A stretch of DNA of 64,000 bases from Pantoea sp. alder81 (GTDB taxonomy: Bacteria > Pseudomonadota > Gammaproteobacteria > Enterobacterales > Enterobacteriaceae), in assembly GCF_020179835.1 (NCBI RefSeq), contig NZ_JAIUDA010000008.1, forward strand, positions 186,001 to 250,000. The letters run 5' to 3'. The position numbers and the translations under genes are program-made. Of the stretch, positions 7,486 through 16,207 are shown in pieces. The notes beneath the pieces are model-generated. The model searched no databases. It was not told the DNA's origin and was given only the letters and a program-made list of their open reading frames with translations. The first letter of the stretch is position 1; each line of letters opens with the position of its first letter.

Positions 7486-7601
7486 CGACCTGCCGTCTAA
7501 TCTTAAGTATGAATTTATTGAGTCTATCAGACTCAGAGAACAATTTCGCAGTCGCCCGATAAACTGGTAGGATTAGCCTCTTTTTTTTAGGGAGCCAAGA
7601 G

Positions 7602-8150
7602 ATGACCAAGCAGCCCGATGACTGGCTCGACGATGTGCCAGATAATCAAAACGAAGAAGATGAAGACGAAGAGATTATCTGGGTCAGCAAAAGCGAAATT
7701 AAACGCGACGCCGAAGAGCTGAAACGCCTGGGCGCCGAGTTAGTTGATCTGGGGAAAAACTCCCTCGACAAAATTCCACTCGACGATGATCTGCGTGCCG
7801 CCATTGAGCTGGCACAGCGTATTAAAAAGGAAGGCCGTCGCCGCCAGTTGCAGCTGATCGGTAAGATGTTGCGCGCGCGCGAAGAAGATCCGATTCGTCA
7901 GGCACTGGATAAGCTGAAGAACCGCCATAACCAGCAGGTTGCGCTGTTCCATAAACTCGAGCAACTGCGCGATCGTATGATCGAGAAAGGCGATGATGCT
8001 ATCGCGGAAGTGATTAACCTCTATCCGCAGGCCGATCGCCAGCAGCTGCGCACCATGATCCGTAATGCGCAGAAAGAGAAAGCCGCCAACAAGCCACCGA
8101 AAGCCACCCGTCAGATCTTCCAGTATCTGCGCGAGCTGGCAGAGGCGTAA
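7602..8150 (+). CDS. darP: Ribosome biogenesis factor DarP (YjgA, DUF615)
   Basis: 182 residues. The acidic N-terminus ([15 protein letters not shown]) precedes the DUF615 core with [19 protein letters not shown] near residue 30 and [11 protein letters not shown] near 80. It associates with late 50S assembly intermediates in E. coli and promotes peptidyl-transferase centre maturation. AGGGAG stands ahead of the ATG. Divergent from pmbA with a 116-bp intergenic region, and convergent with mpl, exactly as in E. coli. Confidence 0.95.
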   Translation: MTKQPDDWLDDVPDNQNEEDEDEEIIWVSKSEIKRDAEELKRLGAELVDLGKNSLDKIPLDDDLRAAIELAQRIKKEGRRRQLQLIGKMLRAREEDPIRQALDKLKNRHNQQVALFHKLEQLRDRMIEKGDDAIAEVINLYPQADRQQLRTMIRNAQKEKAANKPPKATRQIFQYLRELAEA

Positions 8151-8165
8151 GTTTGCCGCGTGCAT

Positions 8166-8195
8166 AAAAAGGGTCGCCAATAGGCGACCCTTTTT
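8166..8195. terminator. Bidirectional terminator after darP
   Basis: AAAAA-GGGTCGCC-AATA-GGCGACCC-TTTTT, symmetrical, between the convergent darP and mpl genes. The stem belongs to the same GGTCGCC/GGCGACC family as the hairpins at 2795, 24667 and 37311. Confidence 0.9.
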
Positions 8196-8248
8196 AGTTT
8201 GGGCAGATAAAAGAGCGTCATCAAACCCAGCGGTAAGCCCGATAAAAC

Positions 8249-8268
8249 GGTGGCCATTCCTGGCCACC
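8249..8268 (-). terminator. mpl terminator hairpin
   Basis: Arms GGTGGCC and GGCCACC around 6 nt, followed on the minus strand by GTTTTATC, just after the mpl stop. Confidence 0.65.
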
Positions 8269-8274
8269 ACTCAA

Positions 8275-9630
8275 TCAACGCCCTAATCTCTCCAGCAGTT
8301 TCTGGTGAATGCCACCAAAACCACCATTACTCATCACCAGAATGGAATCGCCTGGCTGGGCTTCTTTCGCCACCATTTCAACCAGCGCATCGATATCCGC
8401 ACTCCACCTGGCGGGCTGAATACAGGCTTCTGCAACATCCGAGACTTGCCATGGAATATGGTGCGGCTGGAACAGGAACACTTTGTCAGCACGGCCTAAT
8501 GATGGCGCCAGCTCGTTTTTGCTTACGCCCATCTTCATGGTGTTCGAACGAGGCTCCAGTACCGCCAGAATACGCGCGGTGCCGCCGACTTTACTGCGCA
8601 GTGCCGCCAGCGTGGCGTGGATCGCCGTCGGGTGATGGGCAAAGTCGTCATACACCTTGATGGCATTCACTTCACCACGCAGCTCAAGACGACGGCGCGC
8701 ATTGATAAAGCTGCTCAGCGCTTCACCGGCATCCACCGGCTTCACGCCGACGTGACGCGCAGCCGCAATCGCCATCAGGCCATTGTGCATGTTGTGCTCG
8801 CCCACCAGCGCCCAATTCACTTCACCGACTTTCTCGCCATCGAGCCAGATTTCCCAGTGTGAGGAGTCCGGCGTCAGTTTCTTCGCCTGCCAGTGACCAT
8901 TGTCACCCACAGTTTCCTGCTCGCTCCAGCAGCCCATCGCCATCACCTGCTTGAGATTGTGATCGTGCTCTGGCAACAGGATCTTGCCCTGGCCTGGCAC
9001 GATACGAATCAGGTGATGGAACTGCTTCTGGATCGCGCGCAGATCGTCAAAGATATCGGCGTGATCGAATTCCAGGTTGTTGAGGATCAGCGTGCGCGGG
9101 CAGTAATGGACAAATTTGGAACGCTTGTCGAAGAACGCGCTGTCGTACTCATCCGCCTCAATGACGAAGAATGGACTTTTTCCTAATTTTGCCGACACCT
9201 CGAAGTTTCCTGGCACCCCACCGATGATGAAGCCCGGTTCAAGGCCACAGGCCTCCAGAATCCACGCTGCCATGCCTGCGGTGGTGGTTTTGCCATGGGT
9301 TCCGGCCACAGCCAGTACCCAGCGGTCACGCAGCACGAAATCATGCAGCCACTGTGGGCCAGAGAGGTAGGGAATGTTGCGTTCCAGCACCGCTTCCACA
9401 CACGGATTACCGCGCGTCATGGCGTTACCGATGATCACCAGATCCGGTTGAGGCTCAAGCTGACTGGCGTCATAACCTTCTGTCAATTCAATACCTTGCT
9501 GTTCCAGCAGGGTGCTCATCGGCGGGTAGACATTGGCGTCTGAGCCGGTCACTTCGTGCCCCAATGAACGGGCCAGCATCGCCAGTCCGCCCATGAAGGT
9601 GCCACAAATCCCAAGGATGTGAATGCGCAT
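8275..9630 (-). CDS. mpl: UDP-N-acetylmuramate:L-alanyl-gamma-D-glutamyl-meso-diaminopimelate ligase
   Basis: 451 residues. Mur-ligase fold: N-terminal Rossmann GICGTFMGG at residue 7, ATP loop AGTHGKTTT near 107, a central EADEYDSAFFD acid cluster near 165 and the C-terminal ligase domain with DDFAHHPTAI near 330. Mpl attaches the recovered tripeptide to UDP-MurNAc in peptidoglycan recycling. I start at the ATG at 9630 (MRIHILGICG), which matches the E. coli start; a further ATG four codons upstream at 9642 has no better ribosome site. Divergent from fbp. Confidence 0.95.
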   Translation of the reverse strand: MRIHILGICGTFMGGLAMLARSLGHEVTGSDANVYPPMSTLLEQQGIELTEGYDASQLEPQPDLVIIGNAMTRGNPCVEAVLERNIPYLSGPQWLHDFVLRDRWVLAVAGTHGKTTTAGMAAWILEACGLEPGFIIGGVPGNFEVSAKLGKSPFFVIEADEYDSAFFDKRSKFVHYCPRTLILNNLEFDHADIFDDLRAIQKQFHHLIRIVPGQGKILLPEHDHNLKQVMAMGCWSEQETVGDNGHWQAKKLTPDSSHWEIWLDGEKVGEVNWALVGEHNMHNGLMAIAAARHVGVKPVDAGEALSSFINARRRLELRGEVNAIKVYDDFAHHPTAIHATLAALRSKVGGTARILAVLEPRSNTMKMGVSKNELAPSLGRADKVFLFQPHHIPWQVSDVAEACIQPARWSADIDALVEMVAKEAQPGDSILVMSNGGFGGIHQKLLERLGR

Positions 9631-9796
9631 ATAGAGATCCATTACTCAAAAGTTCGGCGCACAGTGTAACCCCGAGCAGAGTGGGAAGAAACGGATTAGG
9701 ACTATGGTTTTTAAAGTTCAATCGGCTAAACTGCGCTCATACGTTGGTAGCGTGTTAAAGCTGCTGCCACTCCATCGTAGATTCAGGGAATGTGTT

Positions 9797-10801
9797 ATGA
9801 AAACGTTAGGCGAATTCATCGTCGAGAAGCAACACGACTTTCCACACGCCACAGGTGAACTGACGGCGCTGATTTCCTCCATTAAGCTCGGAGCCAAGAT
9901 TATCCACCGCGACATCAACAAAGCGGGTCTGGTGGATATTCTCGGTGCCAGCGGCGTGGAAAACGTGCAGGGCGAACAGCAGATGAAGCTGGACCTGTTC
10001 GCGAATGAAAAACTGAAAGCTGCCCTGAAAGCACGTGGAGTGGTCGCTGGTATCGCTTCCGAAGAAGAAGATGAGTTTGTGATCTTTGAAGGTTCGGAAG
10101 ACGGTAAATACGTGGTGTTGATGGATCCGCTGGACGGCTCTTCCAACATCGACGTGAACGTTTCCGTGGGCACCATTTTCTCCATCTACCACCGCATCAG
10201 TGAGCCGGGTACCCCGATCACTGAAGCCGACTTTATGCAGCCGGGCAACAAGCAGGTCGCGGCTGGTTACGTGGTTTACGGTTCTTCCACCATGATGGTG
10301 TACACCACCGGCGTGGGCGTGCATGCGTTCACCTACGATCCCTCACTGGGCGTATTCTGCCTGAGCCATGAGCGCATGACCTTCCCGGAGAAAGGCTACA
10401 CCTACTCCATCAACGAAGGTAACTACATCCGCTTCCCACAGGGCGTGAAGAAATACCTGAAATTCTGTCAGGAAGAGGATATCGCGACCAAGCGCCCGTA
10501 CACTTCGCGCTATATCGGTTCACTGGTGGCAGATTTCCACCGTAACCTGCTGAAAGGCGGTATTTACCTCTATCCAAGCACCGCCAGCCACCCGAAAGGT
10601 AAGCTGCGTCTGCTGTATGAGTGCAACCCAATGGCGTTCCTGGCGGAACAAGCCGGTGGCAAGGCGAGCGATGGTGCCAATCGCATCCTCGATATCCAGC
10701 CTGAAACCCTGCACCAGCGCTGCCCGTTCTTCTGCGGCAACGATGCGATGGTGAATGACGTTGAGCGCTTTATCCGTGAATACCCAGATAGCCACTCATA
10801 A
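9797..10801 (+). CDS. fbp: Fructose-1,6-bisphosphatase class I
   Basis: 334 residues, the normal length. Catalyses fructose-1,6-bisphosphate to fructose-6-phosphate in gluconeogenesis. The metal site [12 protein letters not shown] is near residue 117, the substrate-binding [17 protein letters not shown] near 235, and GGIYLYPST near 255. The true start is the ATG at 9797 (MKTLGEFI) with AGGGA 7 nt upstream; the open frame extends farther upstream without family similarity. Followed by a strong terminator. Confidence 0.97.
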   Translation: MKTLGEFIVEKQHDFPHATGELTALISSIKLGAKIIHRDINKAGLVDILGASGVENVQGEQQMKLDLFANEKLKAALKARGVVAGIASEEEDEFVIFEGSEDGKYVVLMDPLDGSSNIDVNVSVGTIFSIYHRISEPGTPITEADFMQPGNKQVAAGYVVYGSSTMMVYTTGVGVHAFTYDPSLGVFCLSHERMTFPEKGYTYSINEGNYIRFPQGVKKYLKFCQEEDIATKRPYTSRYIGSLVADFHRNLLKGGIYLYPSTASHPKGKLRLLYECNPMAFLAEQAGGKASDGANRILDIQPETLHQRCPFFCGNDAMVNDVERFIREYPDSHS

Positions 10802-10815
10802 TGTGATGTGATGTG

Positions 10816-10846
10816 AAAAAGCCCGCCAAATTTGAGCGGGCTTTTT
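10816..10846. terminator. fbp terminator
   Basis: AAAAA-GCCCGC ... GCGGGC-TTTTTG, T-run on both strands; it serves fbp and possibly the convergent Ner-like gene. Confidence 0.9.
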
Positions 10847-10852
10847 GTTGGG

Positions 10853-11110
10853 TTATTTTCGCCGCTTTGCCTGCCGATCGATTAATTCACCCTGCGTGGA
10901 GTAATAGCGGCTTGGCCATATTTGATCTGGCGCGACGCCAATCGCTTCGGCAATCAGCCACTCGCCCTTGGGCCAGGGCCGGATTAACGCATTTCCCAGG
11001 GTGGTCGAGCACAAGCCCGCCTCGCGGGATACGGCGGCTAATGAAGTCCCTCTCTTACGTAAAGCGGCAATAATATCGGCCTGATGCCAGTCCTGCTTGC
11101 TTTCACCCAC
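10853..11110 (-). CDS. Ner/Nlp (SfsB)-family DNA-binding protein
   Basis: 85 residues. DWHQADIIAALRKRGTSLAAVSREAGL, of which only the start DWHQADIIAAL is diagnostic, leads into a helix-turn-helix and then NALIRPWPKGEWLIAEAIG and IWPSRY, the signature of the phage Mu Ner / enterobacterial Nlp-SfsB group. I start it at the GTG at 11110, with a perfect AAGGAG 6 nt upstream; the longer frame to a TTG at 11176 would read through the operator region and is unlikely. It is divergent from a Cro/CI-type gene, with palindromic operators between them, an arrangement of lysogeny-type switches. Target genes are unknown; the E. coli sfsB homologue lies elsewhere in the genome. Confidence 0.8.
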   Translation of the reverse strand: MGESKQDWHQADIIAALRKRGTSLAAVSREAGLCSTTLGNALIRPWPKGEWLIAEAIGVAPDQIWPSRYYSTQGELIDRQAKRRK

Positions 11111-11147
11111 GTCACTCTCCTTAGTTCTCGTTATAGGTTGCCATAAC

Positions 11148-11170
11148 GATACTACGTTACTCGTAGTATC
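11148..11170. promoter_or_regulatory. Palindromic operator 1 of the divergent regulator pair
   Basis: Perfect 9-bp arms GATACTACG and CGTAGTATC around TTACT. The core CTACG-N5-CGTAG recurs in operator 2 at 11186. It lies between the divergent Ner-like and Cro-like genes. Confidence 0.75.
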
Positions 11171-11185
11171 TGACAAGCAGCAAAT

Positions 11186-11200
11186 CTACGATTCTCGTAG
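11186..11200. promoter_or_regulatory. Palindromic operator 2, overlapping the ribosome site of the Cro-like gene
   Basis: CTACG-ATTCT-CGTAG, the same core as operator 1 with 38 bp between their starts, ending 2 bp before the ATG at 11203. Binding here would block initiation of the downstream gene, which fits autorepression. Confidence 0.7.
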
Positions 11201-11202
11201 GC

Positions 11203-11493
11203 ATGAAACCGACCTCTTCCCTGCAAAATACCTTCTGTAGACGCCTGAAACAGGCGCGTCTGGTGAAGGGTTTTTCGCAAAAAGGGTTAGGGATTGCCGC
11301 TGGCATTGAAGAGTTTTCCGCCAGTGCGCGCATTAATCGTTATGAAGTCGGCAAGCATCAGCCGGATTTGCTGACGCTGCAACTGCTGGCGAAAGCGCTG
11401 GAGATTCCTGCGGCCTACTTTCTTGCAGAAGATGACCAATTAGCTGACATGATCCTGCGCTTCGCTAAAGAGATGAGTAGCAACGCGCCATAG
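11203..11493 (+). CDS. Cro/CI-type helix-turn-helix regulator (XRE family)
   Basis: 96 residues. The HTH_3 domain fills residues 10-70: RRLKQARLVKGFSQKGLG as the first helix-turn, RINRYEVGKHQPD as the recognition part and LLAKALEIPAAYFLAEDD at the end. No dimerisation or peptidase domain, so it is more like a short controller or Cro protein than CI. Ribosome-binding sequence before the ATG is poor (TAGG) and is covered by operator 2. Transcribed away from the Ner-like gene. Targets unknown. Confidence 0.8.
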   Translation: MKPTSSLQNTFCRRLKQARLVKGFSQKGLGIAAGIEEFSASARINRYEVGKHQPDLLTLQLLAKALEIPAAYFLAEDDQLADMILRFAKEMSSNAP

Positions 11494-11511
11494 GGCACGT
11501 TGCACCTGTTT

Positions 11512-11622
11512 TTACGCCGCGACCACGCGGAACTGCGCCATTGATTCCTGCAACTGAGCTTCCAAACACTACGTGAGGGCACTGGCTTCTTCCACCAGCG
11601 CGGCGTTTTGCTGCGCCTGTAG
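11512..11622 (-). pseudogene. Remnant of a chemoreceptor 3' end
   Basis: About 110 bp that closely match the last ~110 bp of the intact chemoreceptor gene at 12496-14061 ([13 protein letters not shown] ... [10 protein letters not shown] when read on the minus strand). It carries an in-frame stop after EEASALT, lacks three codons of the intact copy and ends in different last codons (VVAA instead of ATNTL). It therefore looks like the tail of a second, related chemoreceptor gene rather than a recent copy. The rest of that gene is gone; the toxin-antitoxin pair now occupies the space next to it. Confidence 0.8.
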
Positions 11623-11624
11623 CA

Positions 11625-11653
11625 TTGAATCTTACAATAATCCTGGCTATAGT
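11625..11653 (+). promoter_or_regulatory. Predicted promoter of the toxin-antitoxin pair
   Basis: TTGAAT, 17-bp spacer, TATAGT. A short inverted repeat TAGTA-N5-TACTA at 11650-11664 overlaps the -10 box and could be the antitoxin operator. Confidence 0.55.
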
Positions 11654-11682
11654 ATTTTTTACTACACCCGGGACTATATCAA

Positions 11683-12099
11683 ATGGACATTGAGTTAAGA
11701 ATTTTCGTCGAGTGGAGCTATAACAAGAAGCGGAAGAAATCAAAAATCAGTGATGATGATTTACGTTCAGTTGCAGCCGAGCTTATCGAAGAAATTAAAA
11801 ATGGATCGACTAAAGCCGCATTGGGCGGTGGAATTTTCAAAAAGCGTTTAGGTGACGAGGATAGCGCAAGAACCATTGTTGCTTATCATCATGGAGATAA
11901 ACTTTACTTTATCGACGGTTGGGAAAAAAAAGAGATCCCCAAAAATAAGCGTGAGATAGATGATTCTGATTTGAAAGTGTTCAGGCAGATATCCAAAGCA
12001 GCTAAAGCTTACACCGCAGAACAATTTGAAAAGCTAGAGAAAAATAGGATTTACGTAGAGTTACCCTCTATTAATCAGGAGAGTAGAAATGAGGATTAA
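11683..12099 (+). CDS. Type II toxin, RelE/HigB-like
   Basis: 138 residues. An N-terminal strand (IELRIFVEWS) is followed by DDDLRSVAAELIEE, the loop GGGIFKKRLGDEDSARTIVAYHHGDKLYFIDG, of which GIFKKRL and the RTIVAYHHGD strand are typical of RelE-fold toxins of the PF06296 type, and a C-terminal helical region. Such toxins are mRNA interferases that act on or near the ribosome. The gene overlaps the antitoxin by 11 nt. The codon use is AT-richer than in neighbours (many AAA, ATT, AAT codons), a sign of acquisition. Activity against a specific mRNA is not readable. Confidence 0.8.
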   Translation: MDIELRIFVEWSYNKKRKKSKISDDDLRSVAAELIEEIKNGSTKAALGGGIFKKRLGDEDSARTIVAYHHGDKLYFIDGWEKKEIPKNKREIDDSDLKVFRQISKAAKAYTAEQFEKLEKNRIYVELPSINQESRNED

Positions 12100-12418
12100 T
12101 AGGCGCGTACTGAAAATGCACGCAATGATGAAACGCCAGTTTAAAGCTGGTCTCATCTCAGCAGATATGATGCAAGAGGCTGACGCCATCTTTGCAGAAG
12201 CTAAGTTAGAGGCGATGAAAGATTCAATCACTGGCGAGCGCATTAAAGCAATGCGTGCACGCGAGAAATTGAGTCAGAGCCAGTTTGCGGAACGCATCGA
12301 AGTCTCAACGACTTGCCTCCAGAAATGGGAGCGAGGCGCAACAATACCAAAAGGGATTGTTGCACTTGCATTGAGGCATATCGAGGCCAAAGGGCTTGAT
12401 GATTTCTTAGCAGTTTAG
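12089..12418 (+). CDS. Antitoxin with HTH domain, HigA/NadS-like
   Basis: 109 residues. The N-terminal part is helical and charged; residues 60-95 form an XRE helix-turn-helix (IKAMRAREKLSQSQFAERI, then STTCLQKWERGA). It starts within the toxin gene (AGGAG about 7 nt before the ATG) and so is translationally coupled. The toxin-first order is that of higBA-type systems. It should neutralise the toxin and repress the shared promoter. Confidence 0.82.
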   Translation: MRINRRVLKMHAMMKRQFKAGLISADMMQEADAIFAEAKLEAMKDSITGERIKAMRAREKLSQSQFAERIEVSTTCLQKWERGATIPKGIVALALRHIEAKGLDDFLAV

Positions 12419-12495
12419 ACCGCATGAATAAACCCGCCCCTTCGCTGAGGAGTCACCAGCAATGGGCGGGCGTTAAATCACAGGCATTGAGATCA

Positions 12496-14061
12496 TTAAA
12501 GAGTATTAGTCGCCACGCGGAACTGCGCCATTGATTCCTGCAACTGCTGCGACTGCGCTTCGAGCGACTGCGTAGCGGCGCTGGCTTCTTCCACCAGTGC
12601 GGCGTTTTGCTGCGCGGCTTCATCCATCTGCGTTACCGCCTGATTTACCTGCTCAATCCCACGACTCTGCTCTTCCGAAGCAATTGAGATCTCTTTCATC
12701 AGTGAAGTCACTCGCATCACTTCGCTGGAGATCTCATCCATGGTTTCACCGGCACGCGTCGCCATGTCGCTACCCTCTTTGACCCGCGTTTGCGATTCGC
12801 TGATCAACTCACGAATCTCTTTCGCCGCGGTGGCGCTGCGACCGGCTAAGGTGCGCACTTCATTGGCGACCACAGCGAAACCACGCCCCTGCTCGCCCGC
12901 ACGTGCGGCTTCAACGGACGCGTTGAGTGCAAGGATGTTGGTCTGGAAAGCGATACCGTCGATCACGCTCAGGATGTCGCCGATGCGGTTAGAGCTTTGG
13001 GTGATCTCCTGCATCTTCTCCATCACGTAGCCCACCACTTCCGCACCGCGATCGGCACTGGTCGAGACATTGCTGGCCAACTGATTCGCCTGCTGTGCAT
13101 TGCTGGCGTTAAGACGGACGGTGGCGGTGAGCTGCTCCATGCTGGCGGCAGTTTGCTCCAGCGAGGCGGCAGACTCTTCGGTGCGCTGCGACAGATGTAC
13201 CGTTCCCGCGGCCAGTTCACGGCTGCCAACATCAATCTGCATGCTGGCTTCACGTACCTGACTCACCGAATCACGCAGCGCCAGCTGCATATCGGATAAC
13301 GCCTGATTGAGACGGCCCACTTCGTTTTTGCCTGCCTGTGGCAGCGGCTGCGACAAATCGCCCGCCGAGATCTGCTCAAGGTGTTTGATGGCGTTGTTTA
13401 ACGGCACCATAAACAGGCGACGCAACATTTGCCATGACAACACGATCATCAGCAATGCCAGCGTCATGGCGACGCCAATCATGATTTTCATTTTCACTTC
13501 ATTATCTGCCGCCTGCTGTAGGCGCGCAGCAGAGACTTCATCCGCATAAATGCTGAAGTCACTCACGGCTTTCGAATAGTTCGCGGCTAGCTGAGATTGG
13601 TTGCCTTCCAGTACCTGATAATATTCATCGGTATACTGTTTTCTCAGCGCTTCCATCATCGGCTGGATGCCCTCTTTGTCATACACGGCGTAAGTGGAGA
13701 CGATGGCATCTGCCAGCGTTTTGCCGTGGGCCGTCACCGTGCCCGCATCAACAAATGCCTGCAGCAGCTTGTGCGAGCTATCTACCGCCGCCTGCGCCTG
13801 GGCGGTGACTTTTGTACCGTCATCCAGCAGGCCAATTTCAATTTTGCGTACAGCTAAAGCCGCGTTAGCACGCGCGCGCATCAACTCAGAACGGCTTTGA
13901 TACAGCTTGTTAAGCTCAATACCCTGAATACGATTAATGGCATCCAGTGACTGATTGCCCGCATTGATGGCATAAATGCCCATAAAACTCACTGCCAGCA
14001 GTAGCAGTGTCATAAAGAAGAGTAAGGCGCGTATTCCATTTCTAATCGATAGCTGTTTCAT
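12496..14061 (-). CDS. Methyl-accepting chemotaxis protein (Tar-like ligand domain)
   Basis: 521 residues. First membrane segment at about 10-32 ([15 protein letters not shown]), a helical periplasmic four-helix-type sensor domain to about 185, second segment near 190-210 ([17 protein letters not shown]), HAMP, and a full signalling domain with the hairpin tip [22 protein letters not shown]. No NWETF tail for CheR/CheB docking is present. I chose the ATG at 14061 with GGGA 6 nt before it; the ATG two codons upstream has no spacing. A sigma-28 promoter lies upstream. The ligand is unknown. Confidence 0.9.
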   Translation of the reverse strand: MKQLSIRNGIRALLFFMTLLLLAVSFMGIYAINAGNQSLDAINRIQGIELNKLYQSRSELMRARANAALAVRKIEIGLLDDGTKVTAQAQAAVDSSHKLLQAFVDAGTVTAHGKTLADAIVSTYAVYDKEGIQPMMEALRKQYTDEYYQVLEGNQSQLAANYSKAVSDFSIYADEVSAARLQQAADNEVKMKIMIGVAMTLALLMIVLSWQMLRRLFMVPLNNAIKHLEQISAGDLSQPLPQAGKNEVGRLNQALSDMQLALRDSVSQVREASMQIDVGSRELAAGTVHLSQRTEESAASLEQTAASMEQLTATVRLNASNAQQANQLASNVSTSADRGAEVVGYVMEKMQEITQSSNRIGDILSVIDGIAFQTNILALNASVEAARAGEQGRGFAVVANEVRTLAGRSATAAKEIRELISESQTRVKEGSDMATRAGETMDEISSEVMRVTSLMKEISIASEEQSRGIEQVNQAVTQMDEAAQQNAALVEEASAATQSLEAQSQQLQESMAQFRVATNTL

Positions 14062-14118
14062 GATCATTCCCGTGTGTATGAAAAAAGGCAGAACTCCACT
14101 GGCCCTAAAACGGAGAGA

Positions 14119-14146
14119 TTATCGGCAGTTGATCGCAGAAACTTTA
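14119..14146 (-). promoter_or_regulatory. Sigma-28 (FliA) promoter of the chemoreceptor gene
   Basis: On the minus strand TAAAGTTT, then GCCGATAA; both boxes match the consensus completely. The spacer is 12 nt, one more than the usual 11. It lies 58 bp upstream of the ATG at 14061 and ties the receptor to the flagellar regulon. Confidence 0.85.
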
Positions 14147-14231
14147 TCCAATGTTGATGGTCAATCTGCCGACGTTCGCTTACCCTTCAGCTTTTCTGAA
14201 GTCCGCTGCGCAAAAATGAAGGAATGAAATG

Positions 14232-14645
14232 ATGAAAAAGTGGCTCCCAATTTTGTGTCTGCTCGCCAGTGGTGTTGCCATGGCGCAGACGCATCCCCTC
14301 GACCAGCTGCTGCAGCAGTGTCTGGACAAGGAGTCCAGCACCCTGGGCATGTCACAGTGCTACAGCAGCGCCAATAAGGGCTGGGATAAAGAGATGAATT
14401 TGCAGTACAACCAGGTGATGAAAAAATTAACCGGTGAACCTAAAGACAAATTGCGTGCCGCACAGCGTGCATGGCTGGCCTATCGTGATAGCTGGATGGA
14501 GGCCAGCCGCAGTTATTTCCTCAGCAGCCAGGGCAGCATGGCGGCGCTCTCAGTGGGTGCTCAAGGGGTCAGTCTGGTGAGGAATCAGGCCCTGATGTTG
14601 CAATCAATTAACAAAGGCAGTTGCGCCAATCCCGATGATTGTTGA
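14232..14645 (+). CDS. LprI-like lysozyme inhibitor family protein (DUF1311)
   Basis: 137 residues with a Sec signal peptide ([18 protein letters not shown]). The mature part has Cys residues in [17 protein letters not shown] and [11 protein letters not shown], and the family stretch [11 protein letters not shown] followed by [13 protein letters not shown], which marks DUF1311. Proteins of this family include periplasmic lysozyme inhibitors; the role here is inferred. The second of two adjacent ATGs has the better spacing to AAGGAA. Divergent from the chemoreceptor gene. Confidence 0.8.
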   Translation: MKKWLPILCLLASGVAMAQTHPLDQLLQQCLDKESSTLGMSQCYSSANKGWDKEMNLQYNQVMKKLTGEPKDKLRAAQRAWLAYRDSWMEASRSYFLSSQGSMAALSVGAQGVSLVRNQALMLQSINKGSCANPDDC

Positions 14646-14716
14646 TAAATGGTGGCGTTAAAAAAACGTCAGCGCAGGCACTGACCTGCGCATCCATCCA
14701 TCTTCAGGGAGAAATC

Positions 14717-15166
14717 ATGGCTGCTTATGCCTCTACCATCATTCTGGTCTGCCTCGCCGTCCTGAGCTATTTCGTTCATAACAGTGCCGTTACCATTTCC
14801 ATTCTGATCCTGCTTGCCATCAAGCTGACACCGCTTTCGCAGTTCTTCCCCTATGTGGAGAAACAGGGCATTCAGATCGGCATCATTATTCTGACCGTGG
14901 CCGTGATGGCACCGCTGGCCAGCGGGACGTTACCTGCATCGTCTCTGCTTAAGTCGTTTGCCAACTGGCAATCGATAGTGGCGATTATTGTCGGGGTGTT
15001 TGTTGCCTGGCTCGGCGGGCGCGGCGTCAGTTTTATGAGCGTGCAGCCGTCAGTGATTGGTGGATTGTTAATCGGCACCGTGATTGGCGTGGCGTTTTTC
15101 CGTGGGGTACCCGTCGGACCACTGATTGCAGCAGGGATTGTCTCGCTGTTTGTCACCGCTAAGTAG
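14717..15166 (+). CDS. UPF0756 membrane protein, YeaL family (DUF441)
   Basis: 149 residues, four membrane segments. [16 protein letters not shown] near residue 40, [20 protein letters not shown] near 55 and GRGVSFM...[13 protein letters not shown] at the C-terminus match YeaL closely. Function unknown. The ATG at 14717 has AGGGAG 5 nt upstream; the frame is open farther upstream but unlike the family. In E. coli yeaL lies elsewhere (40 min), so its place next to ppa differs. Confidence 0.88.
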   Translation: MAAYASTIILVCLAVLSYFVHNSAVTISILILLAIKLTPLSQFFPYVEKQGIQIGIIILTVAVMAPLASGTLPASSLLKSFANWQSIVAIIVGVFVAWLGGRGVSFMSVQPSVIGGLLIGTVIGVAFFRGVPVGPLIAAGIVSLFVTAK

Positions 15167-15266
15167 GCCTTTGGAGCATTCCGAAACGCCAAAAAGGGGG
15201 CATACTTTCAGAGTCAGTTGGCTATAATAGCCGTCACTCAACATACGACCAATGAAGGAAAGCCAG

Positions 15267-15797
15267 ATGAGTTTGAACCAGGTGCCTGCAGGTAAAGAAC
15301 TGCCAGAAGATATCTATGTCGTTATCGAGATCCCAGCGAATGCCGATCCGATCAAATATGAAGTGGACAAAGAGTCTGGCGCCCTGTTTGTAGACCGTTT
15401 CATGTCTACCGCCATGTTCTATCCGTGCAACTACGGTTACATCAACCACACCCTGTCTCTGGATGGTGATCCGGTTGACGTGCTGGTGCCAACCCCGTAT
15501 CCGCTGGTGCCGGGCTCAGTGATCCGCTGCCGTCCCGTTGGCGTGCTGAAAATGACCGACGAGTCTGGTGAAGATGCCAAACTGGTTGCCGTTCCGCACA
15601 CCAAACTGAGCAAAGAGTACGATCACATTAAAGATGTGAACGACCTGCCAGAACTGCTGAAAGCGCAGATCACCCATTTCTTCGAGCACTACAAAGATCT
15701 GGAAAAAGGCAAATGGGTGAAAGTTGACGGCTGGGACAACGCTGAAGCGGCCAAAGCTGAAATCATTGCTTCTTACGAGCGCGCACAGAAGAAATAA
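15267..15797 (+). CDS. ppa: Inorganic pyrophosphatase
   Basis: 176 residues, nearly identical to E. coli PPase in pattern. The signature DGDPVDVLV is near residue 66; Lys/Glu active-site residues occur in [16 protein letters not shown] near 30 and FYPCNYGY near 52. It hydrolyses pyrophosphate in the cytosol. The correct start is the ATG at 15267 ([10 protein letters not shown]) with AAGGAA upstream; a preceding in-frame ATG at 15252 overlaps this ribosome site. A bidirectional terminator separates it from ytfP. Confidence 0.97.
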   Translation: MSLNQVPAGKELPEDIYVVIEIPANADPIKYEVDKESGALFVDRFMSTAMFYPCNYGYINHTLSLDGDPVDVLVPTPYPLVPGSVIRCRPVGVLKMTDESGEDAKLVAVPHTKLSKEYDHIKDVNDLPELLKAQITHFFEHYKDLEKGKWVKVDGWDNAEAAKAEIIASYERAQKK

Positions 15798-15820
15798 TCT
15801 TCTTCGCCTTGCGAGCATAA

Positions 15821-15849
15821 AAAAACACCGTCCAATGGACGGTGTTTTT
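15821..15849. terminator. Bidirectional terminator between ppa and ytfP
   Basis: AAAAACACCGTCC and GGACGGTGTTTTT arms around AAT between convergent genes. Confidence 0.92.
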
Positions 15850-15851
15850 AT

Positions 15852-16205
15852 TTATGCCTCTGGTAGGTCATCGCGCTTGAGCCAGTCACCGCTCGCGATG
15901 CGGGTGCGACCCGCAATCGAACGCTGATAGACATACAGCCAGGCACTGCCGTAAGGCGTCTGGATGAGTTGGCGTTTGTATTCGCCATTCTTGGTGCGTA
16001 AGGCATCAAGCTCGCCCAGCGTACTGGCATCGATGCGATACACTTCGCAGAAGACGGTTCCCTCATCTTCAACGACGCCCGGATAATGACCCAGATTGTA
16101 GAGCGCAAACCCTTCAATCTGATGGTCGCCGAGCCATTGCGCATTCGTCATCCAGTGACTGTTTCCCTGTTTGCGCCGTAAACTGCCGTAGACAATTATT
16201 CGCAT
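15852..16205 (-). CDS. ytfP: Gamma-glutamylcyclotransferase-fold protein YtfP
   Basis: 117 residues. IVYGSLRRKQGN at the N-terminus is the GGCT nucleotide/substrate loop, and FALYNLGHYPGVVED near residue 35 and EVYRID near 54 follow as in the family. The proposed catalytic Glu lies in the ELDAL segment. The reaction in enterobacteria is not established. It is the third gene of tamA-tamB-ytfP, 2 nt after the tamB stop. Confidence 0.92.
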   Translation of the reverse strand: MRIIVYGSLRRKQGNSHWMTNAQWLGDHQIEGFALYNLGHYPGVVEDEGTVFCEVYRIDASTLGELDALRTKNGEYKRQLIQTPYGSAWLYVYQRSIAGRTRIASGDWLKRDDLPEA

Positions 16206-16207
16206 TG

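Noticed and set aside
12431..12472. Terminator between the antitoxin gene and the chemoreceptor gene
   Set aside because: CCCGCCC and GGGCGGG can pair, but the loop is long (about 25 nt) and no T-run follows, so I do not list it.
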